DNA of 37,190 nt, from positions 1 to 37,190 of the forward strand of contig CAYJFB010000024.1 in the NCBI GenBank assembly GCA_964369685.1, given 5' to 3'. Below, piece after piece: positions 7,211-15,421 of this stretch (within the stretch, counting starts at the first letter, position 1; every line of letters begins with the position of its first letter). Made by a program: the position numbers and the translations under genes. The stretch comes from Avidesulfovibrio sp964369685. GTDB taxonomy: Bacteria > Desulfobacterota > Desulfovibrionia > Desulfovibrionales > Desulfovibrionaceae. The notes beneath the pieces were generated by a model. It searched no databases and had not been told where the DNA came from. It saw only the letters and a program-made list of their open reading frames with translations.

Positions 7211-8647
7211 ATGCAGTATGAAGCTGTTATCGGACTTGAAGTGCATGTGCACCTTGCCACACAATCAAAACTGTTTTGTCCTTGTCCCACAACGTTTGGT
7301 GTGGAGCCAAATGAAAACGTCTGTGAGGTGTGTTCGGGAATGCCCGGCGTGTTGCCTGTCCTCAATGAACAGGCTGTGGAGTATGCGTCGCGTCTTGGTT
7401 TTGCTGTCGATTGCAGCATCAATAACGATTCTGTGTTTGCACGCAAAAACTATTTTTATCCCGATTTACCGAAGGGGTATCAGATCTCACAATTTGAACG
7501 CCCGATCTGTGAACACGGACACCTGGATATCATGGTTGATAATGTTGCAAAAACCATTGGTATCACACGCATTCATTTAGAAGATGATGCAGGGAAAAAT
7601 ATTCACTCAACAACAGAAAACGCCAGTTATGTGGATTTGAATCGTGCCGGTGTGCCGCTTGTTGAAATTGTTTCCGAACCTGATATGCGCAGTGCCGAAG
7701 AAGCGGTGGCGTATTTAAAGGCCCTACATGCTATCGTTGTGCACCTTGGGGTGAGTGACGGCAATATGGAAGAAGGGAGTTTCCGTTGTGACGCCAACGT
7801 ATCCATTCGTCCCAAAGGGCAAAGTGAGTTTGGAACGCGTGCCGAAATTAAAAATTTGAACTCGTTCCGTCATGTGCAAAAAGCCATCGAATACGAAATT
7901 CAACGGCAAAAAGATGAACTCGAAGACGGCAACAACATCGTGCAAGAAACACGACTCTACGACAGCGTCAAAGACCGAACCCAATCCATGCGCAGTAAAG
8001 AAGAAGCGCATGATTATCGGTATTTTCCCGATCCCGATCTGATTCCTATTCATATTGATCCAAAGATGTTGGAAACATGGCGTGCCTCCTTGCCGGAATT
8101 GCCCGCCACGCGATTGAAACGCTTCCAAGAAGCATGGCAATTGCCCCATGCAGACGCCGAAACCTTGACAAGCGATCCTGCCTTGGCAGACTTCTTTGAA
8201 CACGCTGTCCAAGCGTGGGAACCCAAGCACGCACGGAAAATCGCCAACCTTATTCTCGGTTCGCTGTTAAGAGAGCTCAATCAACGTGCTGTGCCGTTGA
8301 AAGAACTCAACTTTAAACCCGAAGCGTTGGCAGAACTTGCAAGAATCATTGATTCGGGTCTGATTTCTGCAAAGATTGCTCATGACATTTTCCCTGCACT
8401 GCTTGATGCCGGCATGAGCCCCGAAGCCTATGTCAAAGAAAAAGGTTTGGTTCAAGTCTCCGATACCTCTGCCATTGACGAAGCCGTCGCGGCCGTTATT
8501 GCAGAAAATCCCGACGAAGTGACTGCATTTCAATCGGGAAAAACAAAACTCATGGGCTTTTTTGTGGGGCAGGTGATGCGTAAAATGGGCGGGCGTGCCA
8601 ATCCTGCTTTGGTCAATGAAGCCTTAAATCGACTTTTAAAAAGGTAA
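7211..8647 (+). CDS. gatB: Asp/Glu-tRNA amidotransferase subunit B
   Basis: The 478-residue protein is full length for GatB. It begins YEAVIGLEVHVHLATQSKLFC, followed by the Cys cluster CPCP...CEVCSGMPGVLPVLN that binds zinc in this family. It then has YFYPDLPKGYQISQ and the signature NLNSFRHVQKAIEYEI. The last 150 residues form the helical GatB/YqeY tRNA-binding domain. With GatA and GatC it converts misacylated Glu-tRNA(Gln) or Asp-tRNA(Asn) to the correct amide form. gatA and gatC are not in the window. The ATG follows CGGAGC at a normal distance. Confidence 0.97.
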   Translation: MQYEAVIGLEVHVHLATQSKLFCPCPTTFGVEPNENVCEVCSGMPGVLPVLNEQAVEYASRLGFAVDCSINNDSVFARKNYFYPDLPKGYQISQFERPICEHGHLDIMVDNVAKTIGITRIHLEDDAGKNIHSTTENASYVDLNRAGVPLVEIVSEPDMRSAEEAVAYLKALHAIVVHLGVSDGNMEEGSFRCDANVSIRPKGQSEFGTRAEIKNLNSFRHVQKAIEYEIQRQKDELEDGNNIVQETRLYDSVKDRTQSMRSKEEAHDYRYFPDPDLIPIHIDPKMLETWRASLPELPATRLKRFQEAWQLPHADAETLTSDPALADFFEHAVQAWEPKHARKIANLILGSLLRELNQRAVPLKELNFKPEALAELARIIDSGLISAKIAHDIFPALLDAGMSPEAYVKEKGLVQVSDTSAIDEAVAAVIAENPDEVTAFQSGKTKLMGFFVGQVMRKMGGRANPALVNEALNRLLKR

Positions 8648-8759
8648 AATGAGTGAGTATATATGTTTTTTTAAGACGCATACCGTGTGAAAAAACGATA
8701 CATGTCGCACTATGATAAACTTTAAAGAAAGTCTAAAAAACAACGTATAAATATTTTTT

Positions 8760-8788
8760 TTGACAAAGTGTTGTTGTTTTGGTTTATT
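8760..8788 (+). promoter_or_regulatory. Candidate sigma-70 promoter of the VWA-OmpA gene
   Basis: TTGACA (8760-8765), 17 bases, then TTTATT (8783-8788), which matches the -10 consensus at four of six positions. It would give an unusually long leader of about 260 bases before the ATG at 9059. No other clear promoter is seen in the 410-base AT-rich gap 8648-9058, and no gene is seen in it. Confidence 0.35.
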
Positions 8789-8875
8789 GTTTTGCAGTTT
8801 GTGTGTCGTGTTGTACATGGAATGATATAAGAAAATCATATATCCATTGCAAAAAAAATATATAAATTTTAAAAA

Positions 8876-8913
8876 AAAAGGCATAAAAGACTTGCCTTTT
8901 ACCAAGGTCTTTT
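8876..8913 (+). other. Two overlapping, mutually exclusive hairpins in the leader
   Basis: AAAAGGCA (8876-8883) can pair with TGCCTTTT (8893-8900). Alternatively AAAAGACTTG (8885-8894) can pair with CAAGGTCTTTT (8903-8913, one bulged G). The arms interleave, so the stems compete or form a pseudoknot. Both right arms end in four T. The layout resembles an attenuator upstream of the VWA-OmpA gene, but the stems are short and A/T-rich. Confidence 0.3.
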
Positions 8914-9058
8914 GCTATCCCGACAAAGACGTGCCGTTGTAAAATACGGCCTTGTATCTTTTTGTGCTTGAAAAAGATGTTTGTATATTGTAAAAGTGTT
9001 AAACAGGTTACGAGAACATTGTTACTGTTCTCCCTAATCAAACCATGGAGGAGTTTTC

Positions 9059-10093
9059 ATGAGTATTTTTCGTACGCTCGCTTTGGCTTTTGTGATGGTG
9101 CTTGGAGCTGCCTCATTGAGCCATGCAGCCGAATTGTCGGCCGCTGAATGCGCCAAACGTATTGACAGCTTTAACTATCTTGTCGATTATTCCGGCTCGA
9201 TGATGATGAAGCATAAAGGGCAAGAAGGCAACGGCGCCGTAAAAATGACCTTGGCCAAAGAAGCCATTGCACGTGTCAATGCTACTGTCCCTGCTTTGGA
9301 TTATTCCGGTGGTCTTTATACCTTCGCTCCCTATCAAGGGATTGTGAATCAAACAGCATGGGATCGTGACGAACTTGCTGCCGGTATCGCAAAAATCTCT
9401 GACGAGCTGGACATCTATGCCCGCTTTACCCCCATGGGACCCGGTATGGGCGCACACACGCCTGTGATCATGGACATGATCGACAGAGCTGCTGTGATTT
9501 TGGTTTCTGATGGTGAAGCCAACCGCGGTGTGGATCCTGTTGCCGAAGCAAAGCTCATTTATCGTTCGAACCCCAACGTTCGTTTCCACATCATTTCTTT
9601 GGCAGACACCCCCGAAGGTGAAGCCACCCTCAACGCCATTGCAGCTCTTGCCGAAAGCAGCGTTGTTGTAAAAGCTACGGATCTTATTGCTTCCGATGCC
9701 GTTGTGAAAAATTTTGTCAGCACCGTGTTCTGTATGCCTGTTATGGTTGAAGAAGTGATCGTGTTGCGCGGCGTCAATTTTGCGTTTGACTCTTCAGAAC
9801 TCGACCCGACCGCTCAAGGCGTCTTGAATGAAGCGGCAAACCTCATTCGTAGCCAAGAAAACTATCGTGTTGTTCTTGCCGGTTACACCGATAGCGTGGG
9901 TTCTGACGCATACAACCAAGCGTTGTCTCAACGTCGTGCCGATGCCGTTATGAAATACCTTGAAATGCAAGGTATCCCCGCTGCATACATGACCGCAGTC
10001 GGTGAAGGCGAATCCTTCCGTTATGACAATGACACCGAAGAAGGCCGCTATATGAACCGTCGTTGCGAACTGGCCTTTGAAGAAGTAAAATAA
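9059..10093 (+). CDS. Secreted VWA-OmpA envelope protein
   Basis: The 344-residue product starts with a signal peptide, MSIFRTLALAFVMVLGAASLSHAA, cleaved near residue 24. A von Willebrand A-like domain follows with a DxSxS metal motif (D43, S45, S47) and runs to about 215. The C-terminal third is an OmpA/MotB-like peptidoglycan-binding domain: FAFDSSELDP, GYTDSVGSDAYNQALSQRRADAV, and NRRCELAFE. It probably sits in the periplasm and ties to peptidoglycan; the VWA domain would bind a partner through a metal ion. GGAGGAG lies before the ATG. Codon choice is more uniform than in neighbouring genes, suggesting high expression. The OmpA and VWA calls are firm, the partner unknown. Confidence 0.92.
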   Translation: MSIFRTLALAFVMVLGAASLSHAAELSAAECAKRIDSFNYLVDYSGSMMMKHKGQEGNGAVKMTLAKEAIARVNATVPALDYSGGLYTFAPYQGIVNQTAWDRDELAAGIAKISDELDIYARFTPMGPGMGAHTPVIMDMIDRAAVILVSDGEANRGVDPVAEAKLIYRSNPNVRFHIISLADTPEGEATLNAIAALAESSVVVKATDLIASDAVVKNFVSTVFCMPVMVEEVIVLRGVNFAFDSSELDPTAQGVLNEAANLIRSQENYRVVLAGYTDSVGSDAYNQALSQRRADAVMKYLEMQGIPAAYMTAVGEGESFRYDNDTEEGRYMNRRCELAFEEVK

Positions 10094-10104
10094 CTCATTG
10101 AGAC

Positions 10105-10154
10105 TTTTTCGGGGGAAAACATATCCCCCGAATCCTTTTATTGCCGCTGTGCGG
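10105..10154 (+). terminator. G5/C5 hairpin after the VWA-OmpA gene; degenerate relative of the dispersed element
   Basis: TTCGGGGGA (10108-10116) pairs with TCCCCCGAA (10124-10132) around a 7-base loop, 15 bases after the stop codon. A short second hairpin CCGC-TGT-GCGG (10144-10154) follows a pyrimidine-rich spacer. The order T-run, G-run hairpin, spacer, GC hairpin is that of the element at 3613, 12961 and 36410, but the conserved tail is missing. It is probably a terminator for the gene upstream. Confidence 0.55.
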
Positions 10155-10157
10155 TAT

Positions 10158-10203
10158 ATGAATAAAGGCGAATAACCATTCTTGGTTATTCGCCTTTATT
10201 CAT
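10158..10203. terminator. 21-bp perfect hairpin between convergent genes
   Basis: Bases 10158-10178 pair perfectly with 10183-10203 around the loop TTCT. It lies between the 3' ends of the VWA-OmpA gene and cysK and is probably a shared terminator. It matches in stem length and shares the AAAGGCG core with the hairpin at 4414-4463. Nothing else is recognisable in 10204-10319. Confidence 0.7.
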
Positions 10204-10319
10204 TAAAGAATGTCGCACGGAGTCAAAGAGCGTGCCGTGCCATATGTAATATGATTGAAAAACATGTCTCATACAATACGCAGTGGTGACGCGTTATTGT
10301 TATGAATAATCATATCTAT

Positions 10320-10357
10320 AGGTATTTTTAGAATTTTTAGGTATTTTTAGAATTTTT
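10320..10357. repeat. Perfect 19-bp tandem duplication at the cysK stop codon
   Basis: Bases 10320-10338 and 10339-10357 are identical 19-mers of the form AGGTATTTTTAGAATTTTT. The second copy touches the cysK stop codon (TAA, minus strand, 10357-10359). It looks like a recent slippage duplication, and the coding sequence is unaffected. Confidence 0.85.
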
Positions 10358-11283
10358 TAGATCGTGTCGTCAAACAATGCGGTGCTGAGATAGCGTTCAC
10401 CCGTATCACAAATGATTGTGACAACACGTTTGCCTACCATTTCAGGTCGAGAGGCCACCGCCAACGCCGCCACAACATTGGCTCCCGAAGAAATGCCGCA
10501 TAAAATGCCTTCTTCTGCAATCAAGCGTCGTGCCATCGCCAAGGCCGCTGTGGTTGGTATTGTATAGATTTCGTCAGCGATGTGTGGGTTGTACAGTGAC
10601 GGAATAAAGTTCGCGCCGATGCCTTGAATGCCATGTGGAGCGGCTTTGCCTTCGGACAATAAAGGCGATTCGGCAGGTTCAACCGCAACAACATGCAGGT
10701 GTGGATTGAGTTCTTTAAGTCGTCCTCCCGCACCGACAAGCGTTCCCGAAGAACCGACACCCGCAACAAACGCATCCACACGGTGCTCTGTTGCTTTCCA
10801 AATCTCTTCGGCAGTGGTACGGCGGTGTATTTCAGGGTTGGCAGGGTTGGTAAACTGACCGACCAAAAGTGCGTTTGTGTTTGTGTTTACCAAGCGTTCG
10901 GCTTCGCGCAATGCGCCGTCCATGCCGTCTGCCGCAGGCGTGAGCACGAGTTGTGCGCCAAAACCTTGTAACACTTTGCGGCGTTCTATACTCATGCTTT
11001 CAGGCATGGTTAAAATCAATTTCCAACCTTTAACAGCACAAATAAACGCCAGTCCAATGCCGGTATTCCCGCTTGTCGGTTCAACAAGAAGGGTGTCTTG
11101 ATTGAGTTTGCCTGTGGCTTCCGCATCAAGAAGCATACCCAACGCCGCACGGTCTTTGACTGAGCCGCTGGGGTTACGGTTTTCTAGTTTGACAATGACT
11201 TCAGCTCCGCAATCGTGGCTCACGCGATTCAGCCGTAACAACGGTGTTTCACCGATCAATTCAAGCATATTTTGGGCAATCAT
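10357..11283 (-). CDS. cysK: Cysteine synthase (O-acetylserine sulfhydrylase)
   Basis: The 308-residue PLP enzyme makes cysteine from O-acetylserine and sulfide. The PLP lysine is K43 in NPSGSVKDRAALGM. The substrate loop is TSGNTG (70-75). The PLP-phosphate loop reads GSSGT (177-181) where GTGGT is usual; both end glycines and the Thr remain, so activity is expected. The C terminus CDTGERYLSTALF is typical. AGGACCGT lies before the ATG. It lies 125 bases downstream of the EVE gene on the same strand. The name cysM cannot be fully excluded, but length and motifs fit cysK. Confidence 0.93.
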   Translation of the reverse strand: MIAQNMLELIGETPLLRLNRVSHDCGAEVIVKLENRNPSGSVKDRAALGMLLDAEATGKLNQDTLLVEPTSGNTGIGLAFICAVKGWKLILTMPESMSIERRKVLQGFGAQLVLTPAADGMDGALREAERLVNTNTNALLVGQFTNPANPEIHRRTTAEEIWKATEHRVDAFVAGVGSSGTLVGAGGRLKELNPHLHVVAVEPAESPLLSEGKAAPHGIQGIGANFIPSLYNPHIADEIYTIPTTAALAMARRLIAEEGILCGISSGANVVAALAVASRPEMVGKRVVTIICDTGERYLSTALFDDTI

Positions 11284-11408
11284 ACGGTCCTCTTTTCAAA
11301 AATAGCGTAACAGCAAAGATCTCTTGCAGTATGCTTCATTGAAGAGAGTGAGGCAAGCAGCCATACAGAACTTTTTTCTGAGAGCAGTGAGATATTTGAA
11401 ATCGATGT

Positions 11409-11858
11409 TTAGAGATGTAAGATATACGTAAAGTCTGCTTTTGAAACAGGCAAAACAGAAAGACGCGAGCCTTGTTTCAGCAGTTCCATCTGTGCCAGCT
11501 GTGGGTGTTGGCGTAGGCGTGTGCGTGGGATCGGCGGTGTCAGGCGACGGATAAGTTTTACATCAACCATAAACCATCGAGGGTTTTCAGGTGTTGATTT
11601 CAAGTCAGGGTGTTGGCTATTTGGATCCCATGCGGTGTGATCGGGATAGGCGGTGCGTACAACTTCAACAACGCCGACGATTTCAGGGTTTTTTCCGCTA
11701 TGATAAAAAAAACCTTGATCGCCAAGTGCCATACGTTGCATAATATTTCGTGCCTGATAATTGCGCACACCGTCCCAACTTGTGCGTTGTTGGGGTGCGG
11801 CAGCCAGATCATCAATAGAAAAACATGATGCTTCACTTTTAAAGAGCCAAAAATTCAT
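11409..11858 (-). CDS. EVE-domain (THYN1-like) protein
   Basis: The 149-residue product is almost entirely one EVE domain: MNFWLFKSEASCFSIDDL at the start, then TSWDGVRNYQARN, GDQGFFYHSG, IVGVVEV, and PRWFMVDVK. EVE domains are PUA-like and bind modified bases in DNA or RNA. The frame is open further upstream, but the start at 11858 is supported by similarity and by the ATGA overlap with the glycosyltransferase stop codon (11855-11857), which implies translational coupling. The link with a glycosyltransferase is probably only shared transcription. Confidence 0.9.
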   Translation of the reverse strand: MNFWLFKSEASCFSIDDLAAAPQQRTSWDGVRNYQARNIMQRMALGDQGFFYHSGKNPEIVGVVEVVRTAYPDHTAWDPNSQHPDLKSTPENPRWFMVDVKLIRRLTPPIPRTRLRQHPQLAQMELLKQGSRLSVLPVSKADFTYILHL

Positions 11859-12946
11859 ATGGCATGGCCTCTTTTTTTGAGTAACCGACAATAAATTTCT
11901 TCTAATGCTTTACAGCGAGAATCAAGTGAGTATTGCTTGCTTAAATGTTTACTGCCTTCTGCCCATGTTGAATACATCTCAGGGTTTGTCACGGCGTATT
12001 CCATGGCTTTCATCAATTCATCGCTATTTTTGTGATCGACAAGAATACCGTTGTGTTTGACAATATCAGGCATGCCACCGACACGGGTGCCAACAATCGG
12101 TAACCCCATACGCATCGCTTCAAGCACTGTATTCGGCGCAGAATCCATACCCGAAGAAGGAAAAACAAAAAGAGTACACGCCTGTAAATAATCCGCAACG
12201 TGTTCGACAAAACCAACACAGGAAACACGATCGGCAATATTCAGCGCGTGCAACAACGAATCCCAATGATTCTTGGGGCCGCCAAGTAACACCAAACGCA
12301 AATGTTCCGTATTGGGTTTGTTGCACAACTTGGCAAAAGCCAGGATAAGCCGTTGCATGCCTTTAATGGGAGCCGTGTTGCCGACATAACCAAAGACCGT
12401 TTCTTGACCTGTAAGATGTAATTCGGCACGCACTTCGTCCAGTTCACGAGTGACGCGAACCCGTTCGTCGGGAACGGCATTGGGAATCACAAGACGCTTT
12501 TTCGGCGGACAATGCCAACGCAACGCCTTGGAACAGGCTTTTGAATTGGTCAAAAATGCCTGCATTCCGGGTGATAAATATGGAAAAGGATTGCCGGGAC
12601 GATAAATCACACCACGATGCGCCACGCAAATAATTCCCCGACGGCGCCAAAAAAGCCCCCACCAAGCAATCAATTTCACCGCTTTGTTATGAAACGCATG
12701 CACCACAACAGGCTCTGTGCTCTGGGCAAACAACGCCTCAATAGCAACTCGCCATTCTTTTCTTTTTTCCGGCAATGCATGCCAAAAAGAACCGTGCTCC
12801 GTGACAGGTAAATCCCAAAACGATGACCGAGCAGGTAAACACAACGTCACATCATGCCCACGTTCAAGCAAGCCCTGCGCCTGATATAACGCCTGACGCG
12901 TGCCGCCGCTACGGTTTTCTGAAGATGTGACAATAATAATACGCAT
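11855..12946 (-). CDS. GT4-family glycosyltransferase
   Basis: The 363-residue protein is a GT-B fold retaining glycosyltransferase. The N-terminal Rossmann half starts MRIIIVTSSENRSGGTRQAL. The nucleotide-sugar half has FGYVGNTAPIKGMQRLI and the E-x7-E region SAPNTVLEAMRMGLPIVGTRVGG. It probably adds a sugar to lipopolysaccharide core or another envelope glycan at the inner face of the cytoplasmic membrane; donor and acceptor cannot be told. The frame is open to 13162, but that extension covers the intergenic repeat element and has no family similarity, so the ATG at 12946 is chosen. Its ribosome site is weak (AAGAG). Confidence 0.88.
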   Translation of the reverse strand: MRIIIVTSSENRSGGTRQALYQAQGLLERGHDVTLCLPARSSFWDLPVTEHGSFWHALPEKRKEWRVAIEALFAQSTEPVVVHAFHNKAVKLIAWWGLFWRRRGIICVAHRGVIYRPGNPFPYLSPGMQAFLTNSKACSKALRWHCPPKKRLVIPNAVPDERVRVTRELDEVRAELHLTGQETVFGYVGNTAPIKGMQRLILAFAKLCNKPNTEHLRLVLLGGPKNHWDSLLHALNIADRVSCVGFVEHVADYLQACTLFVFPSSGMDSAPNTVLEAMRMGLPIVGTRVGGMPDIVKHNGILVDHKNSDELMKAMEYAVTNPEMYSTWAEGSKHLSKQYSLDSRCKALEEIYCRLLKKRGHAI

Positions 12947-12960
12947 ACTGTTCACTCTTT

Positions 12961-13110
12961 TTTGTTCTTTCTTTTTTCTTTTTTGGGGGGAATCATTCCC
13001 CCCAAACCCCCTTGATGCTGCGGCACAGCCAAAACGCAAAAAAAACGTTGTGTCTGCGGAGTCGATCCGGTCGCGTTTTCGGCTGTGCCGCAGTTCAAGC
13101 TGCTTTGAGA
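12961..13110 (+). repeat. Dispersed two-hairpin intergenic element, copy B
   Basis: In order: T-rich run, TTTT plus G6 (12985-12990), near-palindrome closing with C6 (12998-13003), the linker AAACCCCCTTGATG, and the stem CTGCGGCACAGCC plus AAAACGC (13018-13037). That stem pairs with GCGTTTT, a bulged C, then GGCTGTGCCGCAG (13073-13093), 20 bp in all. The tail TTCAAGCTGCTTTGAGA (13094-13110) matches copies A and C. CTTGA (13011-13015) can extend the stem by pairing with TCAAG (13095-13099). It lies between two minus-strand genes, so it points against local transcription. Confidence 0.75.
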
Positions 13111-13187
13111 GTCTTGTCATCCAAAAGAACATGACAACCATGAAAACAAAAATATATTGCAAAACAGTTAAAGCAGAACTGTGATAC

Positions 13188-13688
13188 CTAAATCAACTTT
13201 TCAAAAATCAAATTATACAAAGTACGTAAATGCAATGAAACACGCAAACGCATGTTTGTGAGTTCTTTGGGTTGTTTTGGTAATGTGTTGATTAAATAAC
13301 TGCTGAGGGGTGTAAAATTGTTTTCTTTGTTTATTTCAGAAAGATCCAAATAACATCGGAGGATAGTCAAAAATGCAGAACGTTTTTTTTCATTGCCGAA
13401 GCACTTCAAATGATGCTGCACAAACGCTTCAAAAATGCGTTGCCAATCGGCAGGAAAAGAACGTTCAAGAGCCAAACGCCATAAGGCGATGGTCAGTGCG
13501 ATCCAGTGTTGTTTCAATTGGTAACGCAATATGAAACGTGTCCTGCCGATTTCAAGCATCTGTAGTTCTTCAACAAAGGTCATATCATGTAACAGCGCGT
13601 CAAAGTTTGCGAGCACATCGGGATAGCTGTGCGCATAAGCCGCTGTTGTCACAAGAGCGGTAGGATTGATGAGTGCTGTAGTTGTCAT
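13188..13688 (-). CDS. Protein of unknown function downstream of the helicase
   Basis: I do not recognise this family. The 166-residue product has no signal peptide or membrane segment, seems largely helical, and has a Lys/Leu-rich C terminus. It starts only 14 bases after the DEAD-box helicase stop codon on the same strand, so it is probably translated from the helicase message. The ribosome site is poor (CGGAAA about 13 bases before the ATG). No motif allows a function. It is likely real because of its length, tight spacing and clean frame. Confidence 0.65.
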   Translation of the reverse strand: MTTTALINPTALVTTAAYAHSYPDVLANFDALLHDMTFVEELQMLEIGRTRFILRYQLKQHWIALTIALWRLALERSFPADWQRIFEAFVQHHLKCFGNEKKRSAFLTILRCYLDLSEINKENNFTPLSSYLINTLPKQPKELTNMRLRVSLHLRTLYNLIFEKLI

Positions 13689-13702
13689 AGTTTTGTTTGT
13701 TT

Positions 13703-15421
13703 TTATTTCCGTTGTTTATTGGGTTTACGGTGATAACGACGTTTATCGGATTTTGACGCATCAAAGCGTAAAACATCGGACACATCACCTTCAATCAGAT
13801 CAGAAAGATCGTTGGGTAAAGTCATGAGCGGTTGTTTCAACTGCTGTTTTGCGGAAGTTTTTTGCGGTGCATTGTATGGTTTTGTGTTGCTTTGCCGATA
13901 AGGCTTATTTTTTTGATAAGGTTTATTTTTTTGATAGGGGCTGTCGTTTTTTGTGTTTGAAGCTTTTTTGTATTTTTTGGGTGTTCTCGGTGTTTCGGCA
14001 AAGGCGTTGCCGTCAGATTCTAAAGAACGATACATGCTTTCGTCGAGCAACAGAGTCAATATATGGAGTTGATCGGGGTTTGCGGCCAATTCTTTGGCCA
14101 AGGGTTCAAAACGCAACAAGCGTTCTTTTTCCATACTGCCGAGTTTACGATAGCGTGCTTCGAGTTGTGTTTGCAGACGTGCGCTGAGTGCTTTGGCGGC
14201 GTCTTCGGGATTTGGGGCTTCCATGGGTTCCAGTTTGATTTTGTAAAAGCGAGCGATGCGTGTCAGATCCATTTTTTGCATGATATCAACGAGTGAAATG
14301 ACCACGCCTGCCGCGCCTGCACGACCCGTACGTCCGGCACGGTGGATGTATGATTCGCGGTCTTCGGGCGGTTCAAGCAGAAAAACGTGTGACAATTCGG
14401 GAATATCAATACCGCGTGCGGCCACATCGGTGGCAACCAGCAAACGCAGTTTACCGCTACGCAGACGTTTGAGCACGGCTTCACGTTTACTTTGGCTCAG
14501 GTCTGCCGAGAGTTCATCGGCGTTGAAGCCAAAGTTTTGCAAAATGGTTGTGATATAGTGGACTTTGCTTTTGGTATTACAAAATAAAATGGCAGAGGTG
14601 GGGTTTTCGATTTCGAGCAAGCGCAACAATAAACGGTCTTTATCCATGGGTTTGCATTCGCAATAGAGGTGTCTCACGTCGGCAACGTGGACTTGCTCGC
14701 CTGAGAGTGACAGCAATTCGGGCTCGTGTAAAAATTCGCCCGCAAGTCGCAACACATGCGGCGGATAGGTTGCCGAAAACAGTGTTGACTGCCGTGGCGC
14801 ATTTGGCAAATAGCCTTGAATGGCTTTCATATCGGGATAGAATCCGATGGAGAGCATTCTGTCGGCTTCGTCAAAGACCAAGTTGGTCAAGTGATCGAGT
14901 TTCAGTGTTTTGCGCAGGAGGTGATCAAGGATTCGTCCGGGTGTGCCGACAACAACAGAAACGCCGTTTCTGAGGGCTTTTGTTTGTCTGTCGTAGTCCA
15001 CGCCGCCGTAAACGGCAGTCACTTGCAGGGGGGTATCTTGGAACAGGCGTCGCGCTTCACGTTCGACTTGTACGGCCAATTCACGAGTGGGAACGAGCAC
15101 CAAGGCTTGTACGGCTTTGTTTTGCGAGTTGAGATTTTCGAGCATTGGCAGGAGATAGCTGCCTGTTTTTCCGCTGCCTGTGTGTGATTGCACCATCAGG
15201 TCTCGGCCTTCGAGCAAGTAGGGTAGGCTGTGTTGTTGTACGGGCATGAGGGCTGTCCATTCTGCGGAGGCACAGGCCTTTTGGATTGAGGACGGTGCTT
15301 CTTCGAGTGTCAGGGGCGTAACAACAATCGGTGCTTTTTGATTTTCCGCGGATTTTCCGGGAAGGTTTACGGCAGTGAGAGAGCTTGTCGGGGTTGTTTT
15401 TTTGGGTCGCGTTCTATTCAT
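13703..15421 (-). CDS. DEAD-box ATP-dependent RNA helicase
   Basis: The 572-residue protein has all the core motifs: MPVQQHSLPYLL (Q-motif region), SHTGSGKT (Walker A), PTRELA, DEADRML, LFSATYP, ATDVAARGIDIP, and HRAGRTGRAG. It unwinds RNA for ribosome assembly or mRNA decay. The basic, Gln/Lys/Tyr-rich tail after residue 470 probably binds RNA. Inside it an 18-bp unit is duplicated (13897-13914, 13915-13932), giving KNKPYQ repeats. A TTG lies at 15436, but the ATG at 15421 has GCAGGA at the right distance and is chosen. Which subfamily it belongs to (RhlE, CsdA or other) is not clear. Confidence 0.93.
   Translation of the reverse strand: MNRTRPKKTTPTSSLTAVNLPGKSAENQKAPIVVTPLTLEEAPSSIQKACASAEWTALMPVQQHSLPYLLEGRDLMVQSHTGSGKTGSYLLPMLENLNSQNKAVQALVLVPTRELAVQVEREARRLFQDTPLQVTAVYGGVDYDRQTKALRNGVSVVVGTPGRILDHLLRKTLKLDHLTNLVFDEADRMLSIGFYPDMKAIQGYLPNAPRQSTLFSATYPPHVLRLAGEFLHEPELLSLSGEQVHVADVRHLYCECKPMDKDRLLLRLLEIENPTSAILFCNTKSKVHYITTILQNFGFNADELSADLSQSKREAVLKRLRSGKLRLLVATDVAARGIDIPELSHVFLLEPPEDRESYIHRAGRTGRAGAAGVVISLVDIMQKMDLTRIARFYKIKLEPMEAPNPEDAAKALSARLQTQLEARYRKLGSMEKERLLRFEPLAKELAANPDQLHILTLLLDESMYRSLESDGNAFAETPRTPKKYKKASNTKNDSPYQKNKPYQKNKPYRQSNTKPYNAPQKTSAKQQLKQPLMTLPNDLSDLIEGDVSDVLRFDASKSDKRRYHRKPNKQRK

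Noticed and set aside
12947..13162. N-terminal extension of the glycosyltransferase frame
   Set aside because: It reads through the repeat element and yields residues unlike any glycosyltransferase; MRIIIVTSS is the natural start.
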